Assembly: GCF_004798865.1 (NCBI RefSeq)
Contig: NW_025335438.1
Coordinates: 18,148,373-18,212,372 of the forward strand
From: Varanus komodoensis
Lineage: Eukaryota > Chordata > Lepidosauria > Squamata > Varanidae
DNA: 64,000 nucleotides
Direction: 5' to 3'
The position numbers were made by a program, and so were the translations under genes. This document shows positions 1 through 10,298 of this stretch, in pieces; position 1 is the first letter of the stretch, and every line of letters starts with the position of its first letter. The notes under the pieces are model-generated. The model was not told the origin of the DNA and made no database searches. It was given only the letters and a program-made list of their open reading frames with translations.

Positions 1-673
1 CAGTGGTACCTTGGCTCACGAACTTAATCCATTCCAGGACTCTGGTTGTGTCCCAAAATGGTTGTGAGCCAAGTTAAATTTCCCCATAAGGTTCAATGTA
101 AATAAGGTTAATCCATTCTGTAACTATTTTTTTAAAATCAGAAAAATGTGAAGCAAAGTGACAAAGAACAACAAAGATTGCAGCCATGTCCCCCACCCCC
201 ACCCTGAATATGAGCGCAGCCATGTCCCCGCTCCCCCAGCATGACCGCAATCGAGCTCATCACCCCTGCACGCGGCCATCATCCTGATGTGCTGGGGGGG
301 GTGAAAGATGGGCACAAACATGGGCACGCTGTGGGGAGAGATGGGCACAAATGCGGGCACGCTGGGGTGGAGAGACGGGCACGAACATGGGCTGCTTGTG
401 GGGGAGAAGGGTGCGATCATGTTGTGGGGGGACATGGCCAAGATCGCAGTTGTGCTCCTGCAGGAAAGAGGGGCGCAATCACAGGTGCGCTTGTGCAGGA
501 AAGATGGGGGCAATCTCGGCCATCTCCCCTCCCACCCCCAGCACAATCACAGCCATCTCCCCACTTGGGGGGGGGGGATGGCCGCGATCATGGTCACCAC
601 CCAATGACCTGAGTTAACATTTTTATGAAATTTTTGTCGTGAACCGAAGTGTTTGTGAGCCAAGGTACCACTG
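1..673. mobile_element. Non-autonomous Tigger/pogo-like DNA transposon (MITE)
   Basis: The first bases read CAGTGGTACCTTGGCTCACG, and bases ~651-673 are their near-perfect reverse complement. This gives inverted termini of at least 22 bp. The right end is followed directly by TA (674-675), the target duplication of Tc1/mariner-superfamily elements; the left TA would lie outside the window. CAGTGGTACC-type ends are known from pogo/Tigger elements, so the family call is inference from the termini. The interior is GC-rich and holds a short minisatellite and no transposase. The overlapping open frames of up to 140 codons on both strands are low-complexity products of that repeat and not genes. 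The element probably lies in an RB1CC1 intron. Confidence 0.7.
307..407. repeat. Minisatellite, three ~33-34 bp units, inside the MITE
   Basis: Three consecutive units begin at 307, 340 and 374. Each starts with a GAYGGGCACRAA-like block and ends in a G-run plus AGA. Weaker copies seem to continue to about 500. The array is confined to the interior of the inverted-repeat element. Confidence 0.65.
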
Positions 674-675
674 TA

Positions 676-2780
676 CTTACAATACATGCAGGGTTGTTAG
701 TTATTACAGGTGAGTTCACATGATCAAGTATGGCTTATTTTAATTCTGCCTTCTTTGGATATAAATTTGCCTCAGATTTCTGTTACAAATTATTTGAAAC
801 TATGAAACCAATTATAATACTTTTGAATAATAATAATGTGGAAATAGAATAGTATTTTATGTGGGACTAATATTTCTCAGTGGTGTGCTCAGTTACTCAA
901 ATTTACGTGAAAATAAGTCTCATTGATTTCAAATTGCTTGTTTCTAGGTATTTAGAACTGAAGCCTTAAATTTGTCAACATCCAAAACTGCTGTTAACCT
1001 TTTCTGTGTAGAAGATGCTTTCCTGTGTAAAACTGTCATATTTTTCTTTGATTTGTGCTAAACTGGCCATCCCCCAAAGGACATTTGAGAGCTTGATGTC
1101 TGATTAAAGACAGCTTTTGGCAATAACACATCGCGATTTTACACAGAAAAAAGTAATTATTATACAAATAAGTAAGCATAACTTGAAGCTGGTTTTTGCC
1201 AGTCTTTAATCATTATAACTACTGTTTGGTTTTGAAACGAGTAAGACATAACTGTATTTCTTTTCTTGATGCTCCAAGATGTTATCAGTAAACACTTCCT
1301 TTCATATACGTCACCATGATAATCTTCTGATCATATGTCTGATGTTAATAACAAGGAGGAATTGTGAAGTGTATTCTTCTCCCAGTTCAAATTTCTGGGG
1401 CTGTCCAGAAGGAACATACCTTCATTTATATGTTCCATATGAGCACAAAATAGAGCAGCTAGGGAAGTTTGGACATATATTTGTCTGATCTAGCATTGCA
1501 TGCTTACGGAAGTGTAAATTCTGCTCTACATTTCTTATAAACACAGAAGCAGGGATTACAGTTAATCTGAATGAATTTAGAGTACAAGGTCATAATCTAG
1601 CGAGAAGTAGGTAATTTCTAAACCAAAACATTTGAAAGCTAACAACTCCCATTTTCCCTGTTAATAGGCTATGCTGGCTATGGCTGATGGAGTTTAGACC
1701 AGCAAATATAGAGGGCCACAGGTTGCCCACCTGTGGTCTAACCTGTGCTAGGGTACACAATATAGAATAAGAAAAACTTTTGCCATTCAAAGTAGCATTT
1801 GGTTTTTAATCAGTGATCATGGTATGGACATGTTTAAATAAGGTAACTTCATAGCTTATGCATTGCTGAGGGCTATTTCTTTTTCTTTCTTGCAAAATGA
1901 TGAGGCAATTGGATTTTCATTTTATCTTCTCCACAAATATCAGGATTTATTCAGATTGGAGCACATGTGAAAGATGGTTGATTGAACATTCAAACTTTTT
2001 AGGACATTTTTAATGAAAGGAAAAACTTAATGAAAGGGGAGCAGATTCATATCACCTTGGTATCCTTACAAAAATACTGTGAATTGATTCTGTTCCTACA
2101 AAAATGGTTGTAGTTGTACCAGCCTATCTTCTGGGAACACATATTAAACAATTTTGTCCCCTCATCATACATTGTGGTACATCAAGTATTAAAACTTAAA
2201 GCTTCATGCAGGCATTGCATTATTATTTTTATTAGGCATTTCTTTCCTTCTTCGGTACGTACAGAACTATGAACAAGATGTAGAATTATTTCATATATTC
2301 TATTTTAATGTTAAATGTAAAGTTAAAAAAGCAAATACTGCCCCTAAATACAATAACTGCAATGTAAGTGCCATTAAAGTAAAATTTAGTAACAATTACA
2401 GCAAATAAGAAAAATTAGAAAAGAGTGCTAATGCCCTTCTTCCCTCACTGGGAAGGGAAGGGGGATACCGACATCTCAGTAGTAAAACCTGTACTGTGCA
2501 CATCATTGTTGTTGTTTTAGCACACCACCCACTACTGCTGCATCCAACAGATTATCTTCAGCTCATCTAGCAAAAACCAGAACAAGCGTGTGTTGTCTGT
2601 CAGGTCAGATGTTAGTGGAGGCATTTCCATGGTTGCTATGAAGTCCTAACCCATTCATAGAAAAGGGAATTGGCCTGAATATGGTAGTCCACCAACGCAA
2701 TCAGTTTGAAGGATGCCAACGTCTTTGAAACCTTCAAGACCACCTTGAATCTGTTCAGGCAGGGATACGTTGGGTGGATG
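676..2780. other. Non-coding stretch, presumed RB1CC1 intron
   Basis: This is AT-rich sequence upstream of the first recognised RB1CC1 exon. No conserved coding segment could be recognised, although an earlier exon could be hidden here because I cannot align it. Only a palindromic repeat fragment near 1640-1745 stands out. Confidence 0.5.
1637..1745. mobile_element. Palindromic MITE-like repeat fragment
   Basis: The segment carries the blocks GCTATGCTGGCTATGGCTGATGG and GAGGGCCACAGGTTGCCCAC. It also has an upstream AACAACTCCCATTTTCCC block that matches the complement of the middle region. The same GCTGATGG/GTAGTCC/GAGGG organisation recurs at 4246-4345, 5655-5787 and 37018-37130. It resembles a palindromic non-autonomous DNA element that is common in squamates. 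The family name is not established here. Confidence 0.4.
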
Positions 2781-2963
2781 GTTGCTGTTGTTGTTAGTTG
2801 CGAAGTCGCGTCCAACCCATCATGACCTCATGGACAACATTCCTACAGGCCTTCCTGTCCTCTACCATCCCTTGGAGTCGACCTAAGCTCACACCAACTG
2901 CTTTAGTGACTCCATCTTATGGAGTGACCTTATTCTCTGCTGTCCCCTTCTTCTTTTGCCATC
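2781..2963 (-). mobile_element. BovB LINE 3' end fragment
   Basis: On the minus strand this reads as the last ~180 bp of BovB. It runs from GGCAAAAGAAGAAGGGGA to the CGACTTCGCAACTAACAACA tail, and it is nearly collinear with the ends of the BovB copies at 28862-32072 and 55092-56446. It is heavily 5' truncated and lies in the intron before the 3574 RB1CC1 exon. No tRNA-like head is attached, so it is a LINE fragment and not a Sauria SINE. Confidence 0.85.
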
Positions 2964-3573
2964 ATCCCTGTCTTGTCTTGCTGCTGTGTATTGTAAGGTG
3001 CTCACGCCTAAATCTTGGAGATTTCTGGAAAATGTACCGCAGTAAGAGAATGAATTCAAGGTAGATCACTTTGATTCCACTTTCCTACCTATCAAATCAA
3101 ATGTGTTGCTGCATGTAAAAGTCTTGTGGACAAAGCTGGATTGGATTAACATCCTGACTCTTTGCTCAACCAGGTTTTAGTCACATATACCAGAACAGTT
3201 AGCTCCTCTGAGATTAAATCCTGGATTACAGTGCTCTATAGCATAAACCTTATTCTCCTCTGTGTACTATGTAGCACATGCACACATTCTCTGTTGCCAC
3301 ATTTCACCCCAATATCACATTTTCCCCATCTTCCTACTCTATAGTGCAGCTGATTGTCTGTTCCCCAGAGAAACTGCAATTTGCATTGAAAGGAAATCCC
3401 CTAGTGACCTATTTCGGTCCTTAGGCAGTATACTAAGTGGTAATAGTAATGTCAAAATCCAAAGGCTTCTGTTTTAGTTCAGTATGTTCTCAGACTGACT
3501 TTGATTAAGCTGTGCCCTAAGCATATTATATCACAACTTGGCAGAGGATAATTATGCTTTCTCATTTTTGCAG
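2964..3573. other. Intron sequence, nothing recognised
   Basis: This unique-looking, AT-rich sequence lies between the BovB fragment and the RB1CC1 exon. It ends in a polypyrimidine tract and acceptor (TTTTTGCAG) at 3573. Confidence 0.5.
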
Positions 3574-3632
3574 ATGTCTCAAAGCATGTCTTCAGTGTCT
3601 CTAAGACATTCTGAAAAAATTGCTATTAGAGA
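3574..3632 (+). CDS. RB1CC1: RB1CC1 (FIP200), fourth-last coding exon
   Basis: Translation in phase 0 gives MSQSMSSVSLRHSEKIAIR plus the first two bases of an Asp codon. This matches, from memory, the linker just before the Claw domain of vertebrate RB1CC1/FIP200. The exon is bounded by a good acceptor (TTTTTGCAG, ending 3573) and a GTAAGT donor at 3633. It ends after codon position 2, which is completed by the first T of the next exon to give Asp. FIP200 is the large scaffold of the ULK1-ATG13-ATG101 autophagy-initiation complex and acts in the cytosol at phagophore formation sites. Only the extreme C-terminal part of the ~1,590-residue protein lies in the window; the earlier exons must lie to the left. 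Confidence 0.93.
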
Positions 3633-4589
3633 GTAAGTATATATGTTGATAATTGTCAAGCACCACTTTTTCTAAAGAACAGACTAACATCAAGATCCTA
3701 GTATGCTAGGTGTTTCTTGAAAAAGCTAATTTAATACAGACTGAAAAATGGTTTCAGAAACTTGTTGAGTGGATTGGTTATCTCCTTTGGTTCATTTCAG
3801 TTTACATAATTGCCTTAAACACTTAATTAGAATTTTTATTTCTGTTTCAAAATATATCTTTGTATACACATCTTAAAAAAATAAAATCCTAGCCTAAAAA
3901 AATAGAAAAATAAAAATGGAAATATTTACTTAGCTGGGACTAATAAAAGCTTAAGATTTAGAAGCATTGTAAAATTTAGCCCTGCTCTGAGAGGTGGATT
4001 GACAATACCAAATTTAGTAAAAATTAATTACTGTAAGCAGGAGCTTATATTATTATATATGATACTAAGGATCCAGATGGGTCCTCTTACTTTTAAATGC
4101 AATATAATTGAACAGATTATCATCAATAGAAAAAAGAATGCTGTGCCTCTGGTTGCGTAAATATTTTATTTAATATACCATCTTTCCTCCCAAAGGAACT
4201 CAGAGTGACGCAGCAAGGTTTACAAAATGACATTACATTTTGGGCTCCGACTGCTATAAGCCTTAGCTGTCATGGGCAATGGTCAGATTATGGGATTTGT
4301 AGTCCACATCATCTTGAGGGTACCAAGTCTTGAACACAGTATGATTCTTCCTATAGAACTGCAGCCTGTTCAATATAGATGTCTGTTTTACAAGCCCATG
4401 TTGCTTGCAAAATATTAACATCCATGTAAGAGTCTCCACCAGCTAAATGCATATTTAAAAAGGCATAAAGACATATACAGCAGTCCTTTATTAGGAGTTA
4501 AGTTTGTTAAATATAGTAACACTTTGGTCTGAGTGAACATATATAGGGCTGTACAGTATATCCTTCTAAGCCTTGTTCTTTATATCCAG
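3633..4589 (+). other. RB1CC1 intron
   Basis: This 957-bp intron has a GTAAGT donor and a TATATCCAG acceptor. It contains one palindromic MITE-like repeat near its 3' end and nothing else that I can identify. Confidence 0.85.
4246..4345. mobile_element. Palindromic MITE-like repeat fragment
   Basis: The segment contains CATGGGCAATGGTCAGATTATGGGATTTGTAGTCC-type blocks followed by CATCTTGAGGGTACCA. This is the same arrangement as the repeats at 1637, 5655 and 37018. It ends about 245 bp before the next RB1CC1 exon. Confidence 0.4.
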
Positions 4590-4726
4590 TTTTCAGGTTG
4601 GCGATTTGGTTCTCATTATTTTGGATGAACGCCATGACAACTATGTATTATTTACCGTTAGCCCAACTTTGTATTTCTTGCACTCAGAATCGCTCACTGC
4701 ACTTGATCTCAAACCAGGTGAGTGTG
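4590..4726 (+). CDS. RB1CC1: RB1CC1 third-last coding exon, first half of Claw domain
   Basis: After the single T that completes Asp, the exon reads FQVGDLVLIILDERHDNY, then VLFTVSPTLYFLHSESLTA and LDLKPGEC. This is the start of the C-terminal Claw domain, a small beta-barrel-like fold that binds FIR/LIR-type motifs of autophagy receptors such as p62 and CCPG1. Two donors are usable. The outer one (GTAAGT at 4727) gives ...KPGEC and was chosen because human FIP200 reads KPGEGASGAS here, from memory. The inner one (GTGAGT at 4718) removes three codons and leaves the same phase. A GATA microsatellite begins 54 bp into the intron. Confidence 0.95.
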
Positions 4727-4732
4727 GTAAGT
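4718..4732 (+). promoter_or_regulatory. RB1CC1: Tandem alternative 5' splice sites of RB1CC1
   Basis: GTGAGT at 4718 and GTAAGT at 4727 lie exactly 9 bases apart, each preceded by G, so both keep phase 1. Joined to the acceptor at 6110, they predict LKP-A-SGAS (inner donor) or LKP-GEC-A-SGAS (outer donor). I recall human RB1CC1 isoforms that differ by three residues at this point. Use of both sites in this species is inference. Confidence 0.7.
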
Positions 4733-4779
4733 GTCATAATGAGAGCCTCATGGCTATGTGTACAACATACAAATATGCC

Positions 4780-4780
<1 letters not shown>

Positions 4781-4814
<34 letters not shown>

Positions 4815-4840
4815 CAGATAGATAGATAGATAGATAGATA
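4781..4840. repeat. (GATA)n microsatellite
   Basis: Fifteen GATA units run in tandem, with one GACA variant near the middle. The array starts 54 bp downstream of the outer RB1CC1 splice donor. Confidence 0.98.
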
Positions 4841-5654
4841 TGTTATTTATCTGATATATTCAAAATATTTTATCATTTTGGATAAAGTTGTAGTATTGTA
4901 TGTACAGACTTACAAATATATCTATACATTTAGATATATAAAGTTATATACATGCTTGATTTAATTAAGATTATATTTAAGTATAATTTTAGTCATTCTC
5001 TACTAATTTTCCATACAGTATGAGCAAAGCAGTTCACAGCAAAGCATAATGGAAAATAATACATTCCTATTCATATTGAAAGACAGAACAATTTCATAGG
5101 AGGCATATAAAACATCATAAAAATAAAAGCAGTTAATAATTCTATTGTCACCAAAAATAAAGCTAAACTCAGAGGGAAACATTGTCAGTTGTCAATCCCA
5201 GGTGTTACTAGGAATAGGATGAAACACCTTTGGCCTAGACAGATCAAATCATAGGTAGCAGATTTCTCTCCTCTAGTGATGGTAAAAACAGCAGCTGAAC
5301 GTGTACTTTAGAAACACTACAGAGGGATGCAGAGCCATTCCCAGCTATTAATAAGAAAAAATTAAATATTTCTGGCCTAGATGACAATAGGTATAAGTTC
5401 TCTCCTTTTGTGATGGTCATTTAAAAAACACCATCATGCAAATTGACTAATAATTCTTTTTAATAGTCTTTACAGCCTATTATATGGCATCATCCTATAA
5501 TTTAAAATTTGGTAAATATAAAGTGTTAGCTTAGACACTAATGGCTGTAAATCAGCAGTATGCTCCAATAATAAATGTAAAAGAGCATGTGAATTCAGTT
5601 CTTTTAAAGTTGCATATAATAATCTGATAGCAGCTAATGTGTAGAGGAGAAGAT

Positions 5655-5787
5655 GGACCAGCATTCCCTAATTTGGTTACCCCCCCCCCCCCCCCCGATG
5701 TGTTGGATTGCAACTTGCATAATTACCAGCCTATGGGAGGTGTAATCCAATACATCCAGAAGTCAACAGCTTGGGGAAGGTTAAGAT
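5655..5787. mobile_element. Palindromic MITE-like repeat with poly-C run
   Basis: CCAGCATTCCCTAATTTGGTTA at the left is complementary, with mismatches, to the right part (CAACAGCTTGGGGAAGG). The inner arms GATGTGTTGGATTGCAACT and AGGTGTAATCCAATACATC are close inverted complements around a short AATTACCAGCCTATG centre. A run of 17 C (5680-5696) sits in the left arm. The organisation matches the repeats at 1637, 4246 and 37018 and is the most clearly palindromic of the four. Confidence 0.5.
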
Positions 5788-6110
5788 CTGTTCTCCAACA
5801 CTTATCTGCTTTCATTCCTGAATAAGACTTATGTTATGAACATCTAATTACTTAGAAAAGTTTTTATATTATGCAATATAATGAAATCTGTTCATATAAG
5901 TTGGGAAAAATAATGCAAGCTTAAAACAGAGTGATATGAGTTCTGTAATATGTAAAATGATGTCAAGTGTGTGGAGGTGTTATTTATCCCCCATCAAGTA
6001 ATTAACAATAAAATGAAGTGACTGGTAGACCTTGTACACTTTTGAACATATTTTAAGAGATGGGACAATAATTGTATATTATGTCACTAGTGACCAAAAA
6101 ATCTTTCTAG

Positions 6111-6181
6111 CTTCAGGTGCATCTCGAAGACCTTGGGTGTTGGGAAAAGTCATGGAAAAGGAATATTGTCAGGCAAAAAAG
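6111..6181 (+). CDS. RB1CC1: RB1CC1 penultimate coding exon, Claw domain
   Basis: After two bases that complete Ala, the exon reads SGASRRPWVLGKVMEKEY followed by CQAKK, and it ends in phase 0 at a GTAAAG donor (6182). The sequence is essentially that of mammalian FIP200. The closing Lys pair (human 1568-1569, numbering from memory) contributes to the basic surface of the receptor-binding pocket. A minor in-frame acceptor six bases downstream (after CTTCAG) would remove two residues. The larger open frame around this exon (6032-6229) is intron read-through and not a gene. Confidence 0.95.
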
Positions 6182-6529
6182 GTAAAGATTCAACATTTGT
6201 TTCAGTATGGTGAATTAAAATTGGATTAAGAGGGTTTCAGTATCTTTAAACTTACTGAGTACTATCTTTACTCACAATTCTTTTTTAAGAGTAATATTGA
6301 AGGTAATTCACCCACAGTCACTTTCATTCATCACAAAATCAGACCAAACTGCTGCTTGGACCTGGTGAGGGAGAGTGTTGGTACTGCTGGATCCCAGAGC
6401 TTTCAATAGTGCAATTATATCCTTCCTCACTGCCTGACTGTAATGACACTGGAACCACTGTTTTACAGCTGTTCCAGTTCTGTTCTTTGAAAGAATAGTT
6501 TCAGAAGATACTTTTGCACATTGCCCATT

Positions 6530-7345
6530 GAAACTGATGAGGCAGGCCAACCAGAAATTGGAGCTTTGGTGTTACTAGTATGCTGATGACACCTGAAGTC
6601 TCTTCTTTCTGTCTAAATTCAAGAATGTTCTTCAGGTTTTGAATTCATGCCAGTATTTGATCCAATGACAAAATGAAGCTCAGTCCAGGCAAGACACAAA
6701 GGTGTCAGTCAAAAGGTGGATTAGGAGAGATCAGTTTAAACTTGTCTAAAATGGAGTTACTCTTCCCTTGGAGAGTTAAATCCAGAGTTTTGAAATATTT
6801 CTGGAATTCAGTTCTGAATGTGGTGCCCATTGTTCAGAGGTGCCCAGGAGCTAAGGCTAGTGTGCCAAGTGTGTCTATTACTTGACATTGTAAATCTGTG
6901 CACAGTGGCATACACTTTAATAAAATCCTCTTTGGACTATAATGGTGCACTCTTTGTATGGCTGTCCTGAAAGAGTATTCAGAAACTTCAGTTGCTTCAA
7001 AATTCTGTAGCCAGTTTATTGACCAGAATCAGTATGTGATATCCCTGTTGCAACAGCTTCACTGACTGTTGGTCCATCTCTGCGCATAATTCAAATACTG
7101 GTTGTGACCACCTGAACTGAGAGCAATATCCTCCCTTTTGAGCCTGTCAGGGTCTTAAGGACTTCAAAGAGGACCAACACCTGGAGCATATTTGGTCCAG
7201 CTGTTCAGAGTCCAGGAGAGGTCCTTCTTGACAACTGTTTCCAGGATCTGGAATGCTTGCTGTGGAAGATTCAGGTGACTCTGTATCTAATGACCTTTCA
7301 TTGGCAGGCTTTTGGCCCAGAAAAAGTGACTTGTAAATATGTTGA
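6530..7345 (+). mobile_element. Old L2-clade LINE fragment
   Basis: Broken frames preserve L2 reverse-transcriptase landmarks. There is a YADDT motif at about 6579-6593 and KMKLSPGKT shortly after (family form KLKLNPDKT). Later comes a degraded LQLLQNSVASLLTR-like block, then remnants of the C-terminal LWNA...FHWQAF region near 7250-7310. Multiple stops and frameshifts mark it as one of the oldest LINE copies in the window. Confidence 0.6.
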
Positions 7346-7847
7346 AATTTGTTTTAAATGAGCTATTTGTATTGATTTGATAATCCCCCTTACCATTCTT
7401 CACAATCTCTCCCAAGCCACTGTCAGTGACAGCCCCTCCACTAATGCCCAAGCAGTACTTTGGAGTGAACATAACTGGTTTGCCACCTTTTATCTTTTTT
7501 TCCCAGCTGTAGAATTGTGTGCAAATATCTTTGCATTGCTTTCTCCTTTTTTTTCTTTTTTTTTTTGAGGGTGGGAGGTGGGCTGGTCTTTCAGTGTGGA
7601 TCAATAGCTATCCAGTATTTGTTAGCTTCAGCAGTCAAAAGGAGCAAAGAATGCACTATTGTTTAGACAGAGAACTATATACTAAATGCCATGGCTGAGG
7701 TACAAGTGGAGAGAAAATAGAACATATTCTACCTTTTTCCCAGCCATGAAATATGCCTACATTTCATCTTACATTTACTTCCCATCCATGGAATTTGCAT
7801 ATATTTCTCAGTTCAGAAAATAAACCCCTCAAATCTTCCAGAAGGTA

Positions 7848-7880
7848 AATAATAGTAATAATAATAACAACAACAACAAC
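7848..7880. repeat. AAT/AAC compound microsatellite
   Basis: A run of AAT units passes into a run of AAC units, in the last RB1CC1 intron. Confidence 0.85.
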
Positions 7881-8869
7881 TTACAAGTGGCAGAACAGGG
7901 TGGAGCAATGGGGTGCCAGTACCAGCTGGACTTACATTACCTCCCCATGTGACCCCATTCATTTTGTCCCAATCAGTGTGGAAACTTTGCACAGATTAGC
8001 CTCTACGAGTATGCAGTCTTACCTTATCAAATTCCATCCATACTACCAACCACACTTTGTTCCCTTTGACAACTGGCAAGGGCATCAGCTAGGCAAGACT
8101 TTGGATATCACACACCTGTAAGTGCATACTTATGTGCTTCCAAAACAACAACTTAAAAAAAAATAGCAAACAAGTTCATCATTTTCTGAGGCCATTTTTC
8201 TAGCTTGCAGTTTTGAAACTGAGAAAGTTAGAAAAAATAGCAGTAAACAAGAAGTGTTATTAACTGGAACGGGCTTAGGGACATAAGATAGGTTCTGCTA
8301 CAAAGGATGGTGGAATACTAGTGGGACAGTAAAGGCGAACAGCAGGAAGAACAACCCATAGTGTGCTTGATTGTTTATGAGACATAGCATGGCTTTTCCA
8401 TGATCAGTCTACTGACTGGTGTATTTGCAGGGTTGCCTAGCATGACGTGTGAACCGCCCCATAGTTCAAAATGTTCACTCCCCAGTTATCTTTCAACTTG
8501 CTTAAAACATGTTATCCTGTTAGAATTCTTATCTACATTAGGAGCCAGAGTTAATGACTTTTCAGAGATCTGTCTTTTCCTCTGCATTGCATGTATTTCA
8601 TGTGCATCTCAAAACAATCATAATGGACATGTGATGTACATAATTAAGTCAGCAGAAATAGTGCAGCTATTAGTGCTACCATTATTGTGTGTAAATAATA
8701 GACAATATGTCTAACATAAGAATTGTTTGATGGAAGAAGATATAATGTCCCGTAGCTGGCAATTTTACCCACTTCCGCACAAAACCAGGTTTTGAGTCTA
8801 GAAACCCCAGCCTTGTCTTCTGACTAGTTTTGGTCCAATGTTTGAAATAACTCTTTGTTTTTTGCCTAG

Positions 8870-8947
8870 GCACAAAACAGATTCAAAGTTCCTCTGGGTA
8901 CAAAATTCTACAGAGTGAAAGCAGTGCCATGGAACAAGAAAGTATAA
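8870..8947 (+). CDS. RB1CC1: RB1CC1 terminal coding exon and stop codon
   Basis: The exon encodes AQNRFKVPLGTKFYRV then KAVPWNKKV and a TAA stop at 8945-8947, the conserved end of the FIP200 Claw domain. The residues reported to form the receptor pocket (human R1573, F1574 and F1582, numbering from memory) are all present in the RF and KFY motifs. The acceptor is TTTGCCTAG (8861-8869), and the exon starts in phase 0, as the previous one requires. Pro in AVPW, where I recall Ser in human, is the only notable difference. The 3' UTR continues without another intron that I can see. Confidence 0.96.
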   Translation, partial: AQNRFKVPLGTKFYRVKAVPWNKKV

Positions 8948-9845
8948 CACAGGATGGAAATGCAACTCATTACCTTATGTTTTGGCTTGGCCTTCAGTGC
9001 TCATTCATCACTCCCAAGTAGTAGGCCATCTTTTTATACTGAGGTCACATGACAACACTCCACCATATTTTTTTCTTTTTAATGTTACATTTTAGAAACA
9101 AGTTCATCACAGTGTCTGGCCTAACTACTCCAGTTTTTTACCTGGATAACTTTAGAAGTGTGGACCAAATGAGTTCATTTTCTGAAAGGGCAAATCCTGG
9201 GTATCATGGCTTATTTACTAGCCATGTTAATTGCCTGTTAAATATATATTAGTTCATATTAGGTGTTAAATGTTAGCTATCATTACCAGCATATGTCCTT
9301 TTGTGAAATCATTATCAAAGTACTTGCACTCTTTAACAGATTCTTTATAATATGTATAAATTCATCAGCTATTTAAAAAGGAGTGTTCATTGCATGCAGA
9401 TAATCATAATTTTCTTCAACATGAGTTTGCCTCAGTAGACGAGAAGGTAACTACGGCAACTTGCTTCACTGCATTAAAAAGCCGTTCGATACAAAAGAGA
9501 GAGAGAAAAGTACTTGTTAGGCTGACATGAATCATTCGTAGGTAAGTCTGCAGTCTTCAAAAGTGTTTTTGAAGGATTGATCACAGATTTTGAAGGGAAG
9601 TATCTGTGCTTGTATTTAAATGAAGCAGCTGAATCTTCCCAAGCCACAGAGAACTCTTGTATTAATCTATTTAGAAAAAATCATATTGATGAAATTGTAT
9701 TTCATGACTGAGTTTTGCGGGGGGAGGGGTGGGGAGAGAATCCATTGTACATTAACTATAAAAAGGCCATTTAAGTAACAAATTATTGTATTGTAAAAGA
9801 CGTGTAGAATTTTAAAACAATAAAGATTTGAACCTATAAATGCCT
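8948..9845 (+). other. RB1CC1: RB1CC1 3' UTR
   Basis: This AU-rich sequence follows the stop codon and has no recognisable repeats. It ends a short distance after the first strong polyadenylation signal. The 3' limit is estimated at 15-25 bases past the signal. Confidence 0.65.
9819..9824 (+). terminator. RB1CC1: RB1CC1 polyadenylation signal AATAAA
   Basis: A canonical AATAAA is followed about 20-30 bases later by a GU-rich tract (GTGGTCTGTGTGCTTTTT). It lies about 0.87 kb after the RB1CC1 stop, a plausible main cleavage site. Confidence 0.65.
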
Positions 9846-10298
9846 CAGTGGTCTGTGTGCTTTTTAAGTGCTAGTGCAGTCTGGTAGTTCTGTCCCAGGA
9901 CTGTTCCTGTTAAACTTTAAATGTATAATTGATATGAATATAAAATGACTGCATTATTGCAAAAGAAACAGCATTCTGAAATTCTCAATGTCTGATCAGC
10001 CTTAAAGTTTAAATGACAGTTCATCCTTGCATAGCACCACATAAGTAAAATCACTCTAATATATAAGGTAAAACATTGGGTTGGGATAAGGCAAAACATT
10101 TTTTCTATTTTTTTCCTTTTAAATGGTATCTTTCTAATCCTAACTTGCTCTTTTGCTCCATGGAAGAACCATGGTAAAATTAGATGTTTATTCAATATCC
10201 AAGGGTGTGGATATTTTAATTGGCAATATAAACAGAACCTTCATGGTAAAAACTCATGCTACTTTACTTCATTTTTTCAGCACATACAGTAGCCCAGC
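9846..10298. other. Intergenic, nothing recognised
   Basis: AT-rich sequence between the end of RB1CC1 and an L2 fragment. An older part of that L2 may extend into its right half. Confidence 0.4.

Larger units (their letters stand above)
4727..6110 (+). other. RB1CC1 intron
   Basis: This intron holds the (GATA)n array, a palindromic repeat with a poly-C run, and otherwise unrecognised AT-rich sequence. Its acceptor is TTTCTAG at 6104-6110. A second AG lies 6 bases downstream (CTTCAG) and would also keep frame. Confidence 0.8.
6182..8869 (+). other. Last RB1CC1 intron
   Basis: This 2,688-bp intron has a GTAAAG donor and a TTTGCCTAG acceptor. It carries an old L2 fragment, an AAT/AAC microsatellite and about 1.5 kb of unclassified sequence. 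The open frames at 7287-7604, 7900-8121 and 8400-8714 show no recognisable family and are probably chance. Confidence 0.8.

Noticed and set aside
307-407. CRISPR-like regularly spaced repeats
   Set aside because: The units are contiguous without unique spacers and the sequence is vertebrate; it is a minisatellite.
124-617. Five overlapping open frames of 72-140 codons on both strands
   Set aside because: They are translations of the GC-rich minisatellite inside the inverted-repeat element. They are low complexity, have no domain and lack any splice or promoter context.
2781-2963. Sauria-type SINE
   Set aside because: Only the shared BovB 3' part is present. No tRNA-like head is attached.
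7900-8121. 73-codon frame in the last RB1CC1 intron
   Set aside because: It does not match the FIP200 sequence, which continues directly from the 6111-6181 exon to the 8870 exon.
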